From the NCBI RefSeq assembly GCF_004143485.2, contig NZ_ML974130.1, positions 615,964 through 679,963 of the forward strand: a stretch of DNA of 64,000 nt, in the 5' to 3' direction. Source of the stretch: Halorussus amylolyticus. Lineage in GTDB: Archaea > Halobacteriota > Halobacteria > Halobacteriales > Haladaptataceae. Both the position numbers and the translations under genes were made by a program. Below are positions 8,949-18,173 of this stretch, one piece after another. Below the pieces are notes generated by a model. It was not told the origin of the DNA. It made no database searches and saw only the letters and a program-made list of their open reading frames with translations. Within the stretch, counting starts at the first letter, position 1; each line of letters opens with the position of its first letter.

Positions 8949-10208
8949 TTATTGTTCTGGCGATTCTCCTGTCGCCTCGCCAAATCCCTCGTTCAAAGCC
9001 GATTCGAGAATCTCCCGAAACCGTGTGCTATAGGCTTCGCGGGTGTGCTCTTCTCGGGCCCGTTCGCAGGCTTGTCGAGACTTCTTTTGCAGTTCATCGG
9101 GGGCAATAGTTATCGCCTTCTCGATAGTTCTGCGAATGGTGTCGATTTCGTGATCCGGAATCTGAACCCCCCACTCACCAACGTTACTGGCTACTTCGTG
9201 GGTTATAATCGGTACAAGGCCGCGTTTCATACAATGAGCTATACTCCCCGGAAATCCCTCTGTAATTCCCGTGTGAATCATGTAGCCACATTGTTTGGTT
9301 AGCTCTTGGAATTTGTCAGACCTCACATCGACCCACCCGACCGGATGGATATTTTCGGTTTCAAACAATTCCTGTTCGTAGATCTTTGCGAATTCTACAT
9401 CTGCTTCTAATGGACCACAGACATAGAGGTCAACACCGTCCATCTTGGCAACTGCGTCGAGGGTGATATCCAACCCTTTGTACACGAGGTCTCCTCCGGT
9501 GAACCAGAGGAGGTTAGACCGAGCCGTCTCGAAATTTCGCTCGTCTGTGCCACAGTTTAGAAAATCATACGTCGTGGTGTAGATGTTGTAGCACGGCTTG
9601 TCGCCAACTTGGTCGAGATACGTCGATTTTGTGTACTCGTCGCCAATCACTACGAGTGCGTCAGCTAGCTCCTCGGCCTTGGTTTCCGGTAGAAGACGAC
9701 TGGGCTCACGCTCCGTATCTCGTCGCTCGTTCAGCCGTTCGACGTGTTCCCGTACAGCAGGATTTCGCTGACTCCAGTGCATCCCCGCCCCGTAGTATAT
9801 CTTCGTGGTGTCGGCGTCTAAATTGCGGGCGAACCGCTCGAAGTTCGGTTCGCACCCGAACAGGACATCGTATTTACTGTAATCCTCCGGTTCTACAGCT
9901 CCATTTAACGAGTAAATATCGACTCCGTACCCTAAGTCATGGAACGCCCGAGCAATCTCCCGGCCTTGCCAAACGCTCTGTCTCGGTGTCGAGTAAAACT
10001 TCGGAAATTGGAATCCATCGTAGTAGTGGCTGACACTGTACGAGATGAGAACGTACTTTTGCGAATCATCAGGTGGCGAGAAATAATCCGTAACAGATTC
10101 TCCTTCGAGCCAGTGATTGACCTCGTCAATACAAATATCGACTGCGCGCTTCTTGTTGAAGTTCCACGTGTGTTTTAGCATCGCCAGCTTCGATACAACC
10201 GATGGCAT
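8949..10208 (-). CDS. GT-B glycosyltransferase (family 4-like)
   Basis: This 419-residue protein has SVWQGREIARAFHDLGYGVDIYSL near residue 80 and a C-terminal half with VCGPLEADVEFAKIYEQEL and HTGITEGFPGSIAHCMKRGLVPIITHEV, the Glu-containing donor site of GT4 enzymes. It is the first gene of the long minus-strand block and diverges from the flippase gene, with about 100 nt between starts for both promoters. The donor sugar is unknown. Confidence 0.8.
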   Translation of the reverse strand: MPSVVSKLAMLKHTWNFNKKRAVDICIDEVNHWLEGESVTDYFSPPDDSQKYVLISYSVSHYYDGFQFPKFYSTPRQSVWQGREIARAFHDLGYGVDIYSLNGAVEPEDYSKYDVLFGCEPNFERFARNLDADTTKIYYGAGMHWSQRNPAVREHVERLNERRDTEREPSRLLPETKAEELADALVVIGDEYTKSTYLDQVGDKPCYNIYTTTYDFLNCGTDERNFETARSNLLWFTGGDLVYKGLDITLDAVAKMDGVDLYVCGPLEADVEFAKIYEQELFETENIHPVGWVDVRSDKFQELTKQCGYMIHTGITEGFPGSIAHCMKRGLVPIITHEVASNVGEWGVQIPDHEIDTIRRTIEKAITIAPDELQKKSRQACERAREEHTREAYSTRFREILESALNEGFGEATGESPEQ

Positions 10209-10310
10209 TTGAACTGGTGGTGTATCTCTCGTGGCGATATATACTTTTTGCCGTACTTGCTCGGGCTCAATTCTTCATCTTTACATGGGAGATGTTCTAA
10301 CTACGACCGA

Positions 10311-11792
10311 ATGGAACTCCGCAGGTACGTCCGTTGGCTCTTTTCTCCAGCGGAAGGGCTCTCAAACCGTGCGGTTCACAGCGGAGTCTGGTCGTTTGCC
10401 CTCAACGGTGCCAACCGAGTAGTACAACTTCTCAAAACCATAATCCTAGCGAATCTTCTCAGTCCAGACGCCTTTGGCTTAGTCGCAATCGCAATTATCA
10501 CGTTCGAAGTGTCACAGAAAATCACAGATATCGGCTTCGATCACGCTCTGGTGCAACGAAAGGAGTCGAACGTTGACGAGTATATCGATACGACGTGGGT
10601 AGTACAAGCGTTCCGAGGGGTTGTTTTGCTCGTCTCTCTTTCCTTAGTGGCCCCACTAATCGCCACTTGGTTCTCTGACCCGCGTCTCACCCCAGTAATT
10701 CGCGTATTCGCACTCGTCGCTCTCCTCGATGGTGTCATTAATCCTGCAATTATATATTTCCAGAAGGATTTAGAGTTACACAGGGAGTTTGGCTACCGAT
10801 TTTCTGGAACGGTCGCGAACGTCGGTACTGCCATTCTAACCGCAGTCTGGTACGAGACGTTCTGGGCGCTGGTGGTGGGAATCATCGCTGGAAAGATAGT
10901 CGAACTGCTCATGTCGTTCGTGGTTACCGACTACCGGCCAAAGTTCAGATTCAACCGTGACCTTGCGGGAGAGTTACTTCAATTCAGTAAATGGGTGTAC
11001 ACATCCTCGATTACCATCTACATCGCTCAACAGGGCGATGACAGTCTCGTTGGGTGGTTGCTTGGCTCCTCCGCGCTTGGTCTCTATCGACTTTCTTTCC
11101 AATTCGGCAACGCGCCCGCTACCGAAATCGCAAACGTCGTCTCGTCGGTGACTTTTCCGCTGTATTCGAAACTTCAAGACGACACTCCGGCGCTCAGGCA
11201 CACGTTCAAGCGCGTGACTGAGGCGGTTTTTGTCGCCGCCCTTCCCGCAACGGTAGGTATCGTACTCGTCGCACCGCCGTTTACCAAGGTCGTACTCGGT
11301 GAACAGTGGACCCCGATGATTCCGGCACTGCAGATTCTCGTTATTGGTGGGTTCGTTCGGACGGTCGCTCAGACGGGTCGTTCACTATTTCGTGGTTGCG
11401 GCGTCCCGCGGTGGGACTTCTGGATGAACGTGGTGCGGTTGGCTGTAATTCTACTCACTATCTGGCCACTGACACAGGAATTTGGCATCGAAGGCGCCGC
11501 TCTGAGCGTCACGCTCGGTTTATTTTCGATGCTCCCCCTGTGGCTGTTTCAAACTCAACGTATTACTGAAACTCCCTTTCGCCACTACCTCAAAATATTT
11601 CTCGTTCCCGCCAGTGCGTCCGTAGTGATGGCCGTTCCGGTGTATCTCGTTCGTAGACCGACCCTGTTCGGATTTTTAGCTTCGGTGACGGTTGGGGTTT
11701 TTGTATATTCTGTTACAATTTACGCTATTCTTCGAATCCTCGGTCGTCGGCCGGTTGCCGAGCTTCGGCAGATTACGGAAACTCTATCGTGA
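10311..11792 (+). CDS. Wzx-like lipid-linked glycan flippase (MATE/MOP superfamily)
   Basis: The ATG at 10311 (MELRRYVRWLF) is preferred to an upstream TTG, giving 493 residues. The protein has about twelve membrane segments and the family pattern of an N-terminal GVWSFALNGANRVVQLLKTIILANLLSPDAFGL, typical of polysaccharide flippases that carry undecaprenyl- or dolichyl-linked units across the membrane. It is transcribed away from the glycosyltransferase block. With the Wzy-like gene it suggests a Wzx/Wzy style of surface-glycan assembly. Confidence 0.85.
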   Translation: MELRRYVRWLFSPAEGLSNRAVHSGVWSFALNGANRVVQLLKTIILANLLSPDAFGLVAIAIITFEVSQKITDIGFDHALVQRKESNVDEYIDTTWVVQAFRGVVLLVSLSLVAPLIATWFSDPRLTPVIRVFALVALLDGVINPAIIYFQKDLELHREFGYRFSGTVANVGTAILTAVWYETFWALVVGIIAGKIVELLMSFVVTDYRPKFRFNRDLAGELLQFSKWVYTSSITIYIAQQGDDSLVGWLLGSSALGLYRLSFQFGNAPATEIANVVSSVTFPLYSKLQDDTPALRHTFKRVTEAVFVAALPATVGIVLVAPPFTKVVLGEQWTPMIPALQILVIGGFVRTVAQTGRSLFRGCGVPRWDFWMNVVRLAVILLTIWPLTQEFGIEGAALSVTLGLFSMLPLWLFQTQRITETPFRHYLKIFLVPASASVVMAVPVYLVRRPTLFGFLASVTVGVFVYSVTIYAILRILGRRPVAELRQITETLS

Positions 11793-11972
11793 TATGAGGT
11801 CTGACTCTCTGTTCTACAGTAGACCACGATCGGATTCCACAAACACTCCGAGAACGGTGTCGAATTGATACTGCCCTGAAATTAGGGAGTCCTTCAGAAT
11901 GTAGAATAGAGCCTAAAAGTAGTCGAACCGTCACCAGAAGATTGATGTATCCAACAAAAAGTAACCGGTACA

Positions 11973-13151
11973 ATGACTGCTGATTGGACTGTTGTTCATA
12001 TTCTCACACATAGTTCCACTAAGCGTTCCGCACCCGAGTTCAATGTAAAGCACGGCTGGCACGCCCGACTTGGCCGCGCGATAGACGAGTACGCCGAATT
12101 AAATACTGATATCGAGTGCTGGTCCGTTGATTACGGTCATGACGTACCGCACACCGAAACAGAAGACGGCATAGTGTACCGTTCGTTTCCGTCACGCCAA
12201 CCCCTGCCAACTATTCCGTGGATTGAACACCGACTTCCCACAATTAAGTACGTCCGTCGTACATTCGACTTCTCGATTCCGCTTCTCCGTAAGGTCCGAG
12301 AGTACGTCCGTTCTGACAAGAACGTTGCGTTCCACTTTCACTCCCTCACGTACTTAAACACCTATCTCCTTACTGAACTCTTCCGAGACGCTCCTATCTT
12401 CTTGCAACATCACGGCGGATTACGGGGGATTCCGATTTTCGACCGGACCGTCTATCCGCACGCGGATCACGTGTTCGTGATAACCGAACTGAAGCGTCAG
12501 CGACTAATCGAAAAAGCCGGACTTCCAGCAGACCAAGTGACCGTTCGTCCGATGGGGTTCGACCCGAAAACGTACTCGCCCGAGGCGGTCGAACCATCAG
12601 ACCTCGGTTTCACGGAAGACGAATTGTTGTTCTACATCGGGCCGCTCGATAGTTCGAAAGGGTTTGACCGCATCCTCTCCGCATTTAAATCAATTCGAGA
12701 AAACCGAGACGTTGGACTCGTCGCACTCTGTCATAACTCCTCTCAGCCCCTCTATTCGGAGGTCAAAAAAACTGAAGGGGCATACCCATTAACGGAGTTC
12801 TTAGAGACACGGGAAGTCGTTCAGTATTACAACGCGGCCTCGGCTTACGTCTCGTACCCGCTCTCGAATTCTTCTCTCGCCGGGGGTGGTGGACTGATTT
12901 CGCCAGTCGAGTCACTTGCCTGTGGGACACCAACCGTCTCCTCCGTCGCGCGATTTTTCCCATCATCTACCGACGGTGTGTACGCCGAACTCGATAGGTC
13001 GTCCGACTTAGCCGATGAGATTTCCAACATGTTGGAACACCCGCCTGAGTTGGACTCCTGTCGTGAGTTCGCCGTCGAACACTTCTCGTGGGCAAATGTC
13101 GCGGCGGATGTCGGGCAGACGTATACGAAGACCCTGGGGATAGAACGATAG
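11973..13151 (+). CDS. Glycosyltransferase family 4
   Basis: The 392-residue protein has GT-B hallmarks: VKHGWHARLGRAID near the start, VTVRPMGFDPKTYSPEAV in the linker, and NSSLAGGGGLISPVESLACGTPTVSS as the donor-binding loop near residue 315. It should be a cytoplasmic sugar transferase of the same island. The 180-nt upstream gap is free of other genes, and the ATG follows an AACCGGTACA context with no clear ribosome-binding site, as in many haloarchaeal leaderless genes. Confidence 0.86.
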   Translation: MTADWTVVHILTHSSTKRSAPEFNVKHGWHARLGRAIDEYAELNTDIECWSVDYGHDVPHTETEDGIVYRSFPSRQPLPTIPWIEHRLPTIKYVRRTFDFSIPLLRKVREYVRSDKNVAFHFHSLTYLNTYLLTELFRDAPIFLQHHGGLRGIPIFDRTVYPHADHVFVITELKRQRLIEKAGLPADQVTVRPMGFDPKTYSPEAVEPSDLGFTEDELLFYIGPLDSSKGFDRILSAFKSIRENRDVGLVALCHNSSQPLYSEVKKTEGAYPLTEFLETREVVQYYNAASAYVSYPLSNSSLAGGGGLISPVESLACGTPTVSSVARFFPSSTDGVYAELDRSSDLADEISNMLEHPPELDSCREFAVEHFSWANVAADVGQTYTKTLGIER

Positions 13152-13212
13152 CGCGCAAATAAGAACCGAAGAATACAATGTAATTCCCTTAGAAACAGCT
13201 ACCTGTATTAGG

Positions 13213-14181
13213 ATGTCGCTTGGAGTACTCCTTCGGAAGCTACGTGACAATTATCGTGACGGGGATTGGTGGCGACGGAATCTCTCACTACGTAACGGAA
13301 TCGTTCCTGCCTATTTTCTCGCAAGGGACGACCCGGAGAACGGCGTCGATATTGTGGCAGAGGACTGGGATAACCTCCTCATTCTCGATGCGTGTCGCTA
13401 CGATATGTTTTCCAGACTGAATACGCTACCGGGCGACCTCGAACGCCGACGGTCACGTTCGTCCTCGACGGGGACGTTCCTAAATCGGAACTTCTCGAAC
13501 GGGCCGTATCACGACATCGTCTACGTGACCGCAACACCGATGCTCAACATCATGCTCGATACCGAGAACCTGTTCCACGATGTCATCAACGTTTGGGAGT
13601 CAGCGTGGAACGAGGAGTTTCGGACGGTCATGCCCGAAACCATGGCCGAGGCAACGCGGGAAGCATACGAGCAGTATCCGAACAAGCGAATCATCGCCCA
13701 CTTCGTCCAGCCGCATTATCCATTCATCGGCGAAACCGCCCGAGAGAATTTGCCGGAGCAACGTGGGTTCGAGAGGGGACGTAAAGAAGTGCTTACCGGA
13801 GATGGTGAGGTCCAAGCGAAAGCTATCTGGAAACAGCTCGAAGAAGGCGCAATCGACCGAGAATCAGTACAGGAGATGTACGACGAGAATCTCGAAACAG
13901 TACTTGAGGCTATCGAACCACTCGTCGAACACTTCGATGAGCGGACTATCGTTACCTCCGACCACGGAAACATGCTCGGAGAGTTCGCCTGGCCCTTCCC
14001 GATCCGAATTTACGGACATCCCGAAATTCGAACTGACGAGCTCGTGACCGTCCCTTGGCTCGTCATCGGCGGAACTACCCGAAAGGAGCTTATCACCGAT
14101 AGCCCGGTGGAACAGGGAGATACCGTCGAGAGTACGGTCGCTCGGGAGCGACTGGCAGATCTTGGCTATGTGGATAGTTGA
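13213..14181 (+). CDS. Sulfatase-like protein, tandem paralogue 1
   Basis: This 322-residue alkaline-phosphatase-superfamily protein has the first metal strand in NLLILDACRYDMF (about residue 57) and the second in TIVTSDHGNMLGEF (about residue 246). HFVQPHYPF is a third likely active-site segment. The nucleophile is probably in RSSSTGTFLNRNFSN; no Cys-x-Pro-x-Arg is present. The C-terminal ERLADLGYVDS resembles the tail of the next gene, showing recent common ancestry. The substrate is unknown; glycan decoration by sulfate or phosphate groups is inferred from location. Confidence 0.78.
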   Translation: MSLGVLLRKLRDNYRDGDWWRRNLSLRNGIVPAYFLARDDPENGVDIVAEDWDNLLILDACRYDMFSRLNTLPGDLERRRSRSSSTGTFLNRNFSNGPYHDIVYVTATPMLNIMLDTENLFHDVINVWESAWNEEFRTVMPETMAEATREAYEQYPNKRIIAHFVQPHYPFIGETARENLPEQRGFERGRKEVLTGDGEVQAKAIWKQLEEGAIDRESVQEMYDENLETVLEAIEPLVEHFDERTIVTSDHGNMLGEFAWPFPIRIYGHPEIRTDELVTVPWLVIGGTTRKELITDSPVEQGDTVESTVARERLADLGYVDS

Positions 14182-14265
14182 GTTCACCAGCAAATCTACG
14201 CCGAATCTAAGCTTTGACGGTAGAAGTAGAAACAACCTTAAGCAGTAGTAAACCACACAGACACA

Positions 14266-15216
14266 ATGCTCAGGTCAATTAAAGATGACGTGGAAACCCT
14301 TCGAAGATGGTCCTCGAAAAGACGGTGTGAAATCCAACATTACGGGATTCGAGGAGCTAGTGTGGCTACGAAGGAACTTTTTTGGCAAGGCGCACTCCGC
14401 GTAGCAGGTAAGTACATCTGGAACTATGGAACGCCAATTTACGAACAAGAGTGGGACGTTCTCGTCGTCCTCGATTCGTGTCGCGCCGACCTCATGCAGG
14501 AGGTGTCGGCGGAGTATAACTTTCTTCCCGACGATATTCCGACGACGAACTCGGTTGGTTCGTTTACCGGTGAATGGGTCCAGAAGAACTTCTCTAACCA
14601 GTACGCCGACGAGATGGCCCACACGGCATACGTAACTGGGAATCCGCACTCAGATATGACCGATCCGAACGATTGGGCTCAGCTAAGCGAAGTATGGCGA
14701 CATTATCGGGATGAAATCGGTATCATCCATCCACGGGTGATGACGGACCACGCCATAGCAACGGACCGCCGTACCGATTTCGAGCAGATGATTGTCCACT
14801 ATATGCAACCACACCAGCCGTTTCGTTCGCTTCACGAATTTGATGACGCGCCCGAGTGCCTTCCGAGAGATATCTGGCGACATCTACAGTTAGGTACTGT
14901 TACTCGAGACGACGTGTGGGAGGCGTACAAGGATAACCTTCGGTGGGTTCTCGACGATATCAACTTACTCTTCGAACAACTTGACGACCGACGAATCGTA
15001 ATCACTTCCGACCACGGGAACGCCCTTGGGGAGTGGGCTTTGTACGGCCACTCTCGATACTTACCAACCCCTCAGCTTAAACGAGTCCCTTGGATTACCC
15101 TCCCGACGACCGAAACCACTGACACGTACGAGCCGAAACGGACTGATGCTCTTGATGAAGGGAGTCCAGAAGACGTGGATATAGAGCAACAGTTGGAGGC
15201 GCTTGGCTATCGGTAG
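14266..15216 (+). CDS. Sulfatase-like protein, tandem paralogue 2
   Basis: The 316-residue protein shares layout with the preceding gene: DVLVVLDSCRADLM, NSVGSFTGEWVQKNFSN, HYMQPHQPF, and RIVITSDHGNALGEW. Its tail LEALGYR also matches. The two were probably made by duplication, with enough divergence to suggest separate substrates or acceptor positions. An 84-nt A+T-rich gap containing the ATG context ACACAATG may carry its own promoter. The reaction is not determined. Confidence 0.78.
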   Translation: MLRSIKDDVETLRRWSSKRRCEIQHYGIRGASVATKELFWQGALRVAGKYIWNYGTPIYEQEWDVLVVLDSCRADLMQEVSAEYNFLPDDIPTTNSVGSFTGEWVQKNFSNQYADEMAHTAYVTGNPHSDMTDPNDWAQLSEVWRHYRDEIGIIHPRVMTDHAIATDRRTDFEQMIVHYMQPHQPFRSLHEFDDAPECLPRDIWRHLQLGTVTRDDVWEAYKDNLRWVLDDINLLFEQLDDRRIVITSDHGNALGEWALYGHSRYLPTPQLKRVPWITLPTTETTDTYEPKRTDALDEGSPEDVDIEQQLEALGYR

Positions 15217-15325
15217 CTCCTGAGTGTACAACTATATCCACAAGCTATGACCTTGCAGGTGTGCAGAGCATACGATACTACGTTAACGGGGAGCGATTAA
15301 GTACCGTCGATAGCCATACAGACAT

Positions 15326-16180
15326 ATGACTACTCCATCAGACACTGCCAAGCTTCTAAAACACCTTGACCTCAAACAGTACGAGGCAACTGCACTTGAA
15401 CATCTCTTTTCGCTTGGTCGCACAACTGCACCGAACCTCGCTGAAGCCACTAACATTCCACAGGCACGTATCTACAGCGTGCTCAGTTCGCTCGCTGATA
15501 TGGGTTATGTAAAGGTGATTCCGGGACGCCCGAAGAAGTACCAGTCCAAGCCACCCGACGAAATCATCGACCGTGCCTGCGAAAATCGTCGACAGTCGTT
15601 CGAGTCCTACCGCAGAGAAATTGAATCCATCCGCGATGAATTCCTCAACACCTTTGGACCACTGTACGAACAGGCGAGCAAGGACATCACACCTACCGAA
15701 GAGCTATTCTACGTAGTTGGTGTCGGTGAGCCGAGTGAAACCGAAACGCGCCAACTCTACACTGATGCCAAGGAGAGAGTTAACGTTCTCACTAAGAGCT
15801 TCGAATACTTCGACGAGGTCGAACCCGCTTTTTCCGATGCCGTTGAGCGAAATCTTACGGTCCAACTTATCTTTCTCGATCCGCGTCACCTCTCTGCCGA
15901 GAACAAGACTATTCAACGAGAAACTGTCACCACAATTGATGCGACCTATCCTGAAGTCAACTACCGTTTCAGCAGGGAGAAGCTACCGTGGCGCGGAACC
16001 CTTGTTGACCCGAGCATGAACTACGATACGGGAAAGGCCATCTTTCTTGTCGAGGAAAAAGATGTCCCGCTCCATATGCGACAGGCTGCAGTCACCGAAA
16101 ACGGGTCGTTCGTCGCGGGAATGAAACGATATTTCGAGCTCATCTGGGAACACGACAGCTACAAAACGCCACGCAACTGA
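15326..16180 (+). CDS. TrmB-family transcriptional regulator
   Basis: The 284-residue protein has an N-terminal winged helix (KQYEATALEHLFSLGRTTAPNLAEATNIPQARIYSVLSSL is the recognisable TrmB start, followed by DMGYVKVIPGRPKKY). A coiled segment follows near residues 85-115. The C-terminal half resembles the phospholipase D-like effector fold of TrmB proteins. TrmB regulators usually respond to sugars. Lying between the glycan genes and the epimerase genes, it is a candidate controller of both. TACT-N8-GAGTA palindromes at 19.38 and 19.63 kb fit the motif reported for Halobacterium TrmB, but binding by this protein is untested. Confidence 0.85.
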   Translation: MTTPSDTAKLLKHLDLKQYEATALEHLFSLGRTTAPNLAEATNIPQARIYSVLSSLADMGYVKVIPGRPKKYQSKPPDEIIDRACENRRQSFESYRREIESIRDEFLNTFGPLYEQASKDITPTEELFYVVGVGEPSETETRQLYTDAKERVNVLTKSFEYFDEVEPAFSDAVERNLTVQLIFLDPRHLSAENKTIQRETVTTIDATYPEVNYRFSREKLPWRGTLVDPSMNYDTGKAIFLVEEKDVPLHMRQAAVTENGSFVAGMKRYFELIWEHDSYKTPRN

Positions 16181-16185
16181 CTTTG

Positions 16186-17184
16186 CTATCTCCCTTTTTG
16201 ACGGATGAGTTCTCGAACCGACTCCTCAACTGAGTGTTCCGTTGTCCAGCCGAGTTCCGTCCGCGCTTTGGTCGTATCTACCTTGAAGTCGCTCACGAGC
16301 GTCTCGTCCGAACGCGGATTATCGACGAGCGCCACCTCGGTTTCGATACCCGCGTCTTCGACGGCAATCTCTCGTACTAGCTCGGCCACCGCTATCACGC
16401 TCGGGTCCTCGTCGCTCGCAACCTCGTACTTCGAGACGCCGGTTTCGCCCGCTTCGAGTTGGTCGAGCATGGCCTCCGTACTTCGAATGTACGCCCGCGA
16501 CACGTCCTTGACGTGAACGTAGTTACGCGACTGGGTCCCCGGTTCGTAGACGGTCAACGGTTCGTCGGAGAACACCCGATTCACGAAGAAATTGATGACA
16601 GTCCCCTTCGAAACCGTCTCGTCGCCGATTTCGTGTTCGCCGTAGAGGTTCGACTTGAGGTAGAGGTGGGCCGGGAACGCACCTTCGGCCATATCTTCGA
16701 TGATGTGTTCACCGAGGAGTTTCGTTCGTCCGTACCAGTTGAACGGATCCCGCGGCATGTCCACGGTGATAGGGAGCGTCTCCGGGTCGCCGAGGACCGC
16801 CATACTGAACGGAAACACCAGTCCCGCTCCTGTCTTTCGGCAGAACCACGCCACGTTCGTCGTTCCCTGCACGTTGACCTCGTACGCGAGGTCGGCGTTG
16901 GCTTCACAGTCCTCGACGCCGCTGATTGCAGCCAAGTGCAGAACGATATCGGCACCGTTGAGCGCGGTTTCGAGTCGGTCCCGATTGCGAATATCGATGT
17001 GCTGGACCGAAACGTCGCCGATCTCTCGCACCGTGCCCAAGTAGAAGTTGTCGAGCGCGACGATTTCCCAGTCGGGATGTTCTTTGCGGAGGAGGGATAC
17101 GACTTGACTTCCGATGTATCCCGCTGCACCGGTCACTGCAATCGTGGGCGCGTCTCGGCGCCGGTCTGATTCGTCGGTTGTCAT
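16186..17184 (-). CDS. NAD-dependent sugar-nucleotide epimerase/dehydratase
   Basis: This 332-residue extended short-chain dehydrogenase has the GAAGYIGS nucleotide-binding motif after an 18-residue acidic N-terminus, LHLAAISGVEDC, and the catalytic NWYGRTK. It should act on a UDP- or dTDP-linked sugar. Its start overlaps the stop of the next upstream epimerase by 4 nt (ATGA). The three minus-strand epimerase-fold genes form one transcription unit starting near 19.38 kb. The exact reaction is not readable. Confidence 0.85.
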   Translation of the reverse strand: MTTDESDRRRDAPTIAVTGAAGYIGSQVVSLLRKEHPDWEIVALDNFYLGTVREIGDVSVQHIDIRNRDRLETALNGADIVLHLAAISGVEDCEANADLAYEVNVQGTTNVAWFCRKTGAGLVFPFSMAVLGDPETLPITVDMPRDPFNWYGRTKLLGEHIIEDMAEGAFPAHLYLKSNLYGEHEIGDETVSKGTVINFFVNRVFSDEPLTVYEPGTQSRNYVHVKDVSRAYIRSTEAMLDQLEAGETGVSKYEVASDEDPSVIAVAELVREIAVEDAGIETEVALVDNPRSDETLVSDFKVDTTKARTELGWTTEHSVEESVRELIRQKGR

Positions 17185-18167
17185 TGGTCGATAGGTCGTT
17201 GGTTTGTGGTGACTTCACCGGGTACATAGCTCGCTCGGAAGCTGTTCGTGAGGTCTTGAACGCCGTCACGAACCGTCCACCGCGGTTCGAATCCGGTCTC
17301 GGCGAGTCGGTCGAAGTTCACGTGATACGACGGACCGGGGTGTTCGTCTTCGAGGTACGTGATGTCGAGTCCGGCATCGACCTCCTCTCGAACTATCTCC
17401 GCGATATCTGCAATCTGGTAGTTCTCGTCGTTCGCGCCGACGTTGTACACCAACTCCGACCACGAATCTGGGTCGCACGCCGCGTTCTTGAACGCTCGCG
17501 CCGAGTCTTGTACGTGGATGAACGGCCGCCAGTTCGTTCCGTCGCCGTACACCGTGAGCGGGCGGTCCGTGAGCGCACGAAAGACGAAGTGATTGATCAC
17601 GAGATTGAACCTGATGCCGGGCGCGTAGCCGTAGTTCGTACTCATCCGCAGTGCCGTCCCGCGGAAGTCCCCGTCGGAAACGTACTCAGCGAGCAACTGC
17701 TCGGCTTCGTGCTTCGTCTCTGCGTAGGGGTTGAGCGGGTCGGGTTCGACCGACTCGTCGATGTCCGTACTGGTCGCTCGACCGTAATTGTTGCACGACG
17801 AAGCGAACACGACGTTCTCGACATCAAACTTCGCGGCCGCAGTCAGCACGTTTCCGGTACCATCGAGGTTGATTGCGTACGTCTCCTCGCGGCGGTCGTG
17901 GGTGCTTCCCGCGCCCGTGACGGCCGCGAGGTGAACGACGGTATCGACGTTCCGCATCGCGTTCTCGACATCGCCGTACTTGCGAACGTCGCCTCGGCGG
18001 AAGTCCAGTCCCGAATCGGTCCCGACGCGAGCGCCGAACAGATTGCGAGGCGACCCGGTCGAGAGGTCGTCCAGAACTGTGACCCGCTCAACGCTGTCGT
18101 CGGCCTGCAATTTCGGAACGAGGACGCTCCCGATGTATCCACAGCCGCCTGTGACGAGGACGTTCAT
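17181..18167 (-). CDS. NAD-dependent sugar-nucleotide epimerase/dehydratase
   Basis: The 328-residue protein starts MNVLVTGGCGYIGSVL and has VHLAAVTGAGSTHD, FASSCNNYGRA, and NPYAETK, giving the complete Gly-motif, Ser and Tyr-x3-Lys set. It resembles UDP-glucose 4-epimerase-like enzymes. The gene is 6 nt downstream of the sulfoquinovose-synthase-like gene and overlaps the next gene, so the three should be made together. Confidence 0.85.
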   Translation of the reverse strand: MNVLVTGGCGYIGSVLVPKLQADDSVERVTVLDDLSTGSPRNLFGARVGTDSGLDFRRGDVRKYGDVENAMRNVDTVVHLAAVTGAGSTHDRREETYAINLDGTGNVLTAAAKFDVENVVFASSCNNYGRATSTDIDESVEPDPLNPYAETKHEAEQLLAEYVSDGDFRGTALRMSTNYGYAPGIRFNLVINHFVFRALTDRPLTVYGDGTNWRPFIHVQDSARAFKNAACDPDSWSELVYNVGANDENYQIADIAEIVREEVDAGLDITYLEDEHPGPSYHVNFDRLAETGFEPRWTVRDGVQDLTNSFRASYVPGEVTTNQRPIDQ

Positions 18168-18173
18168 GGGTGC

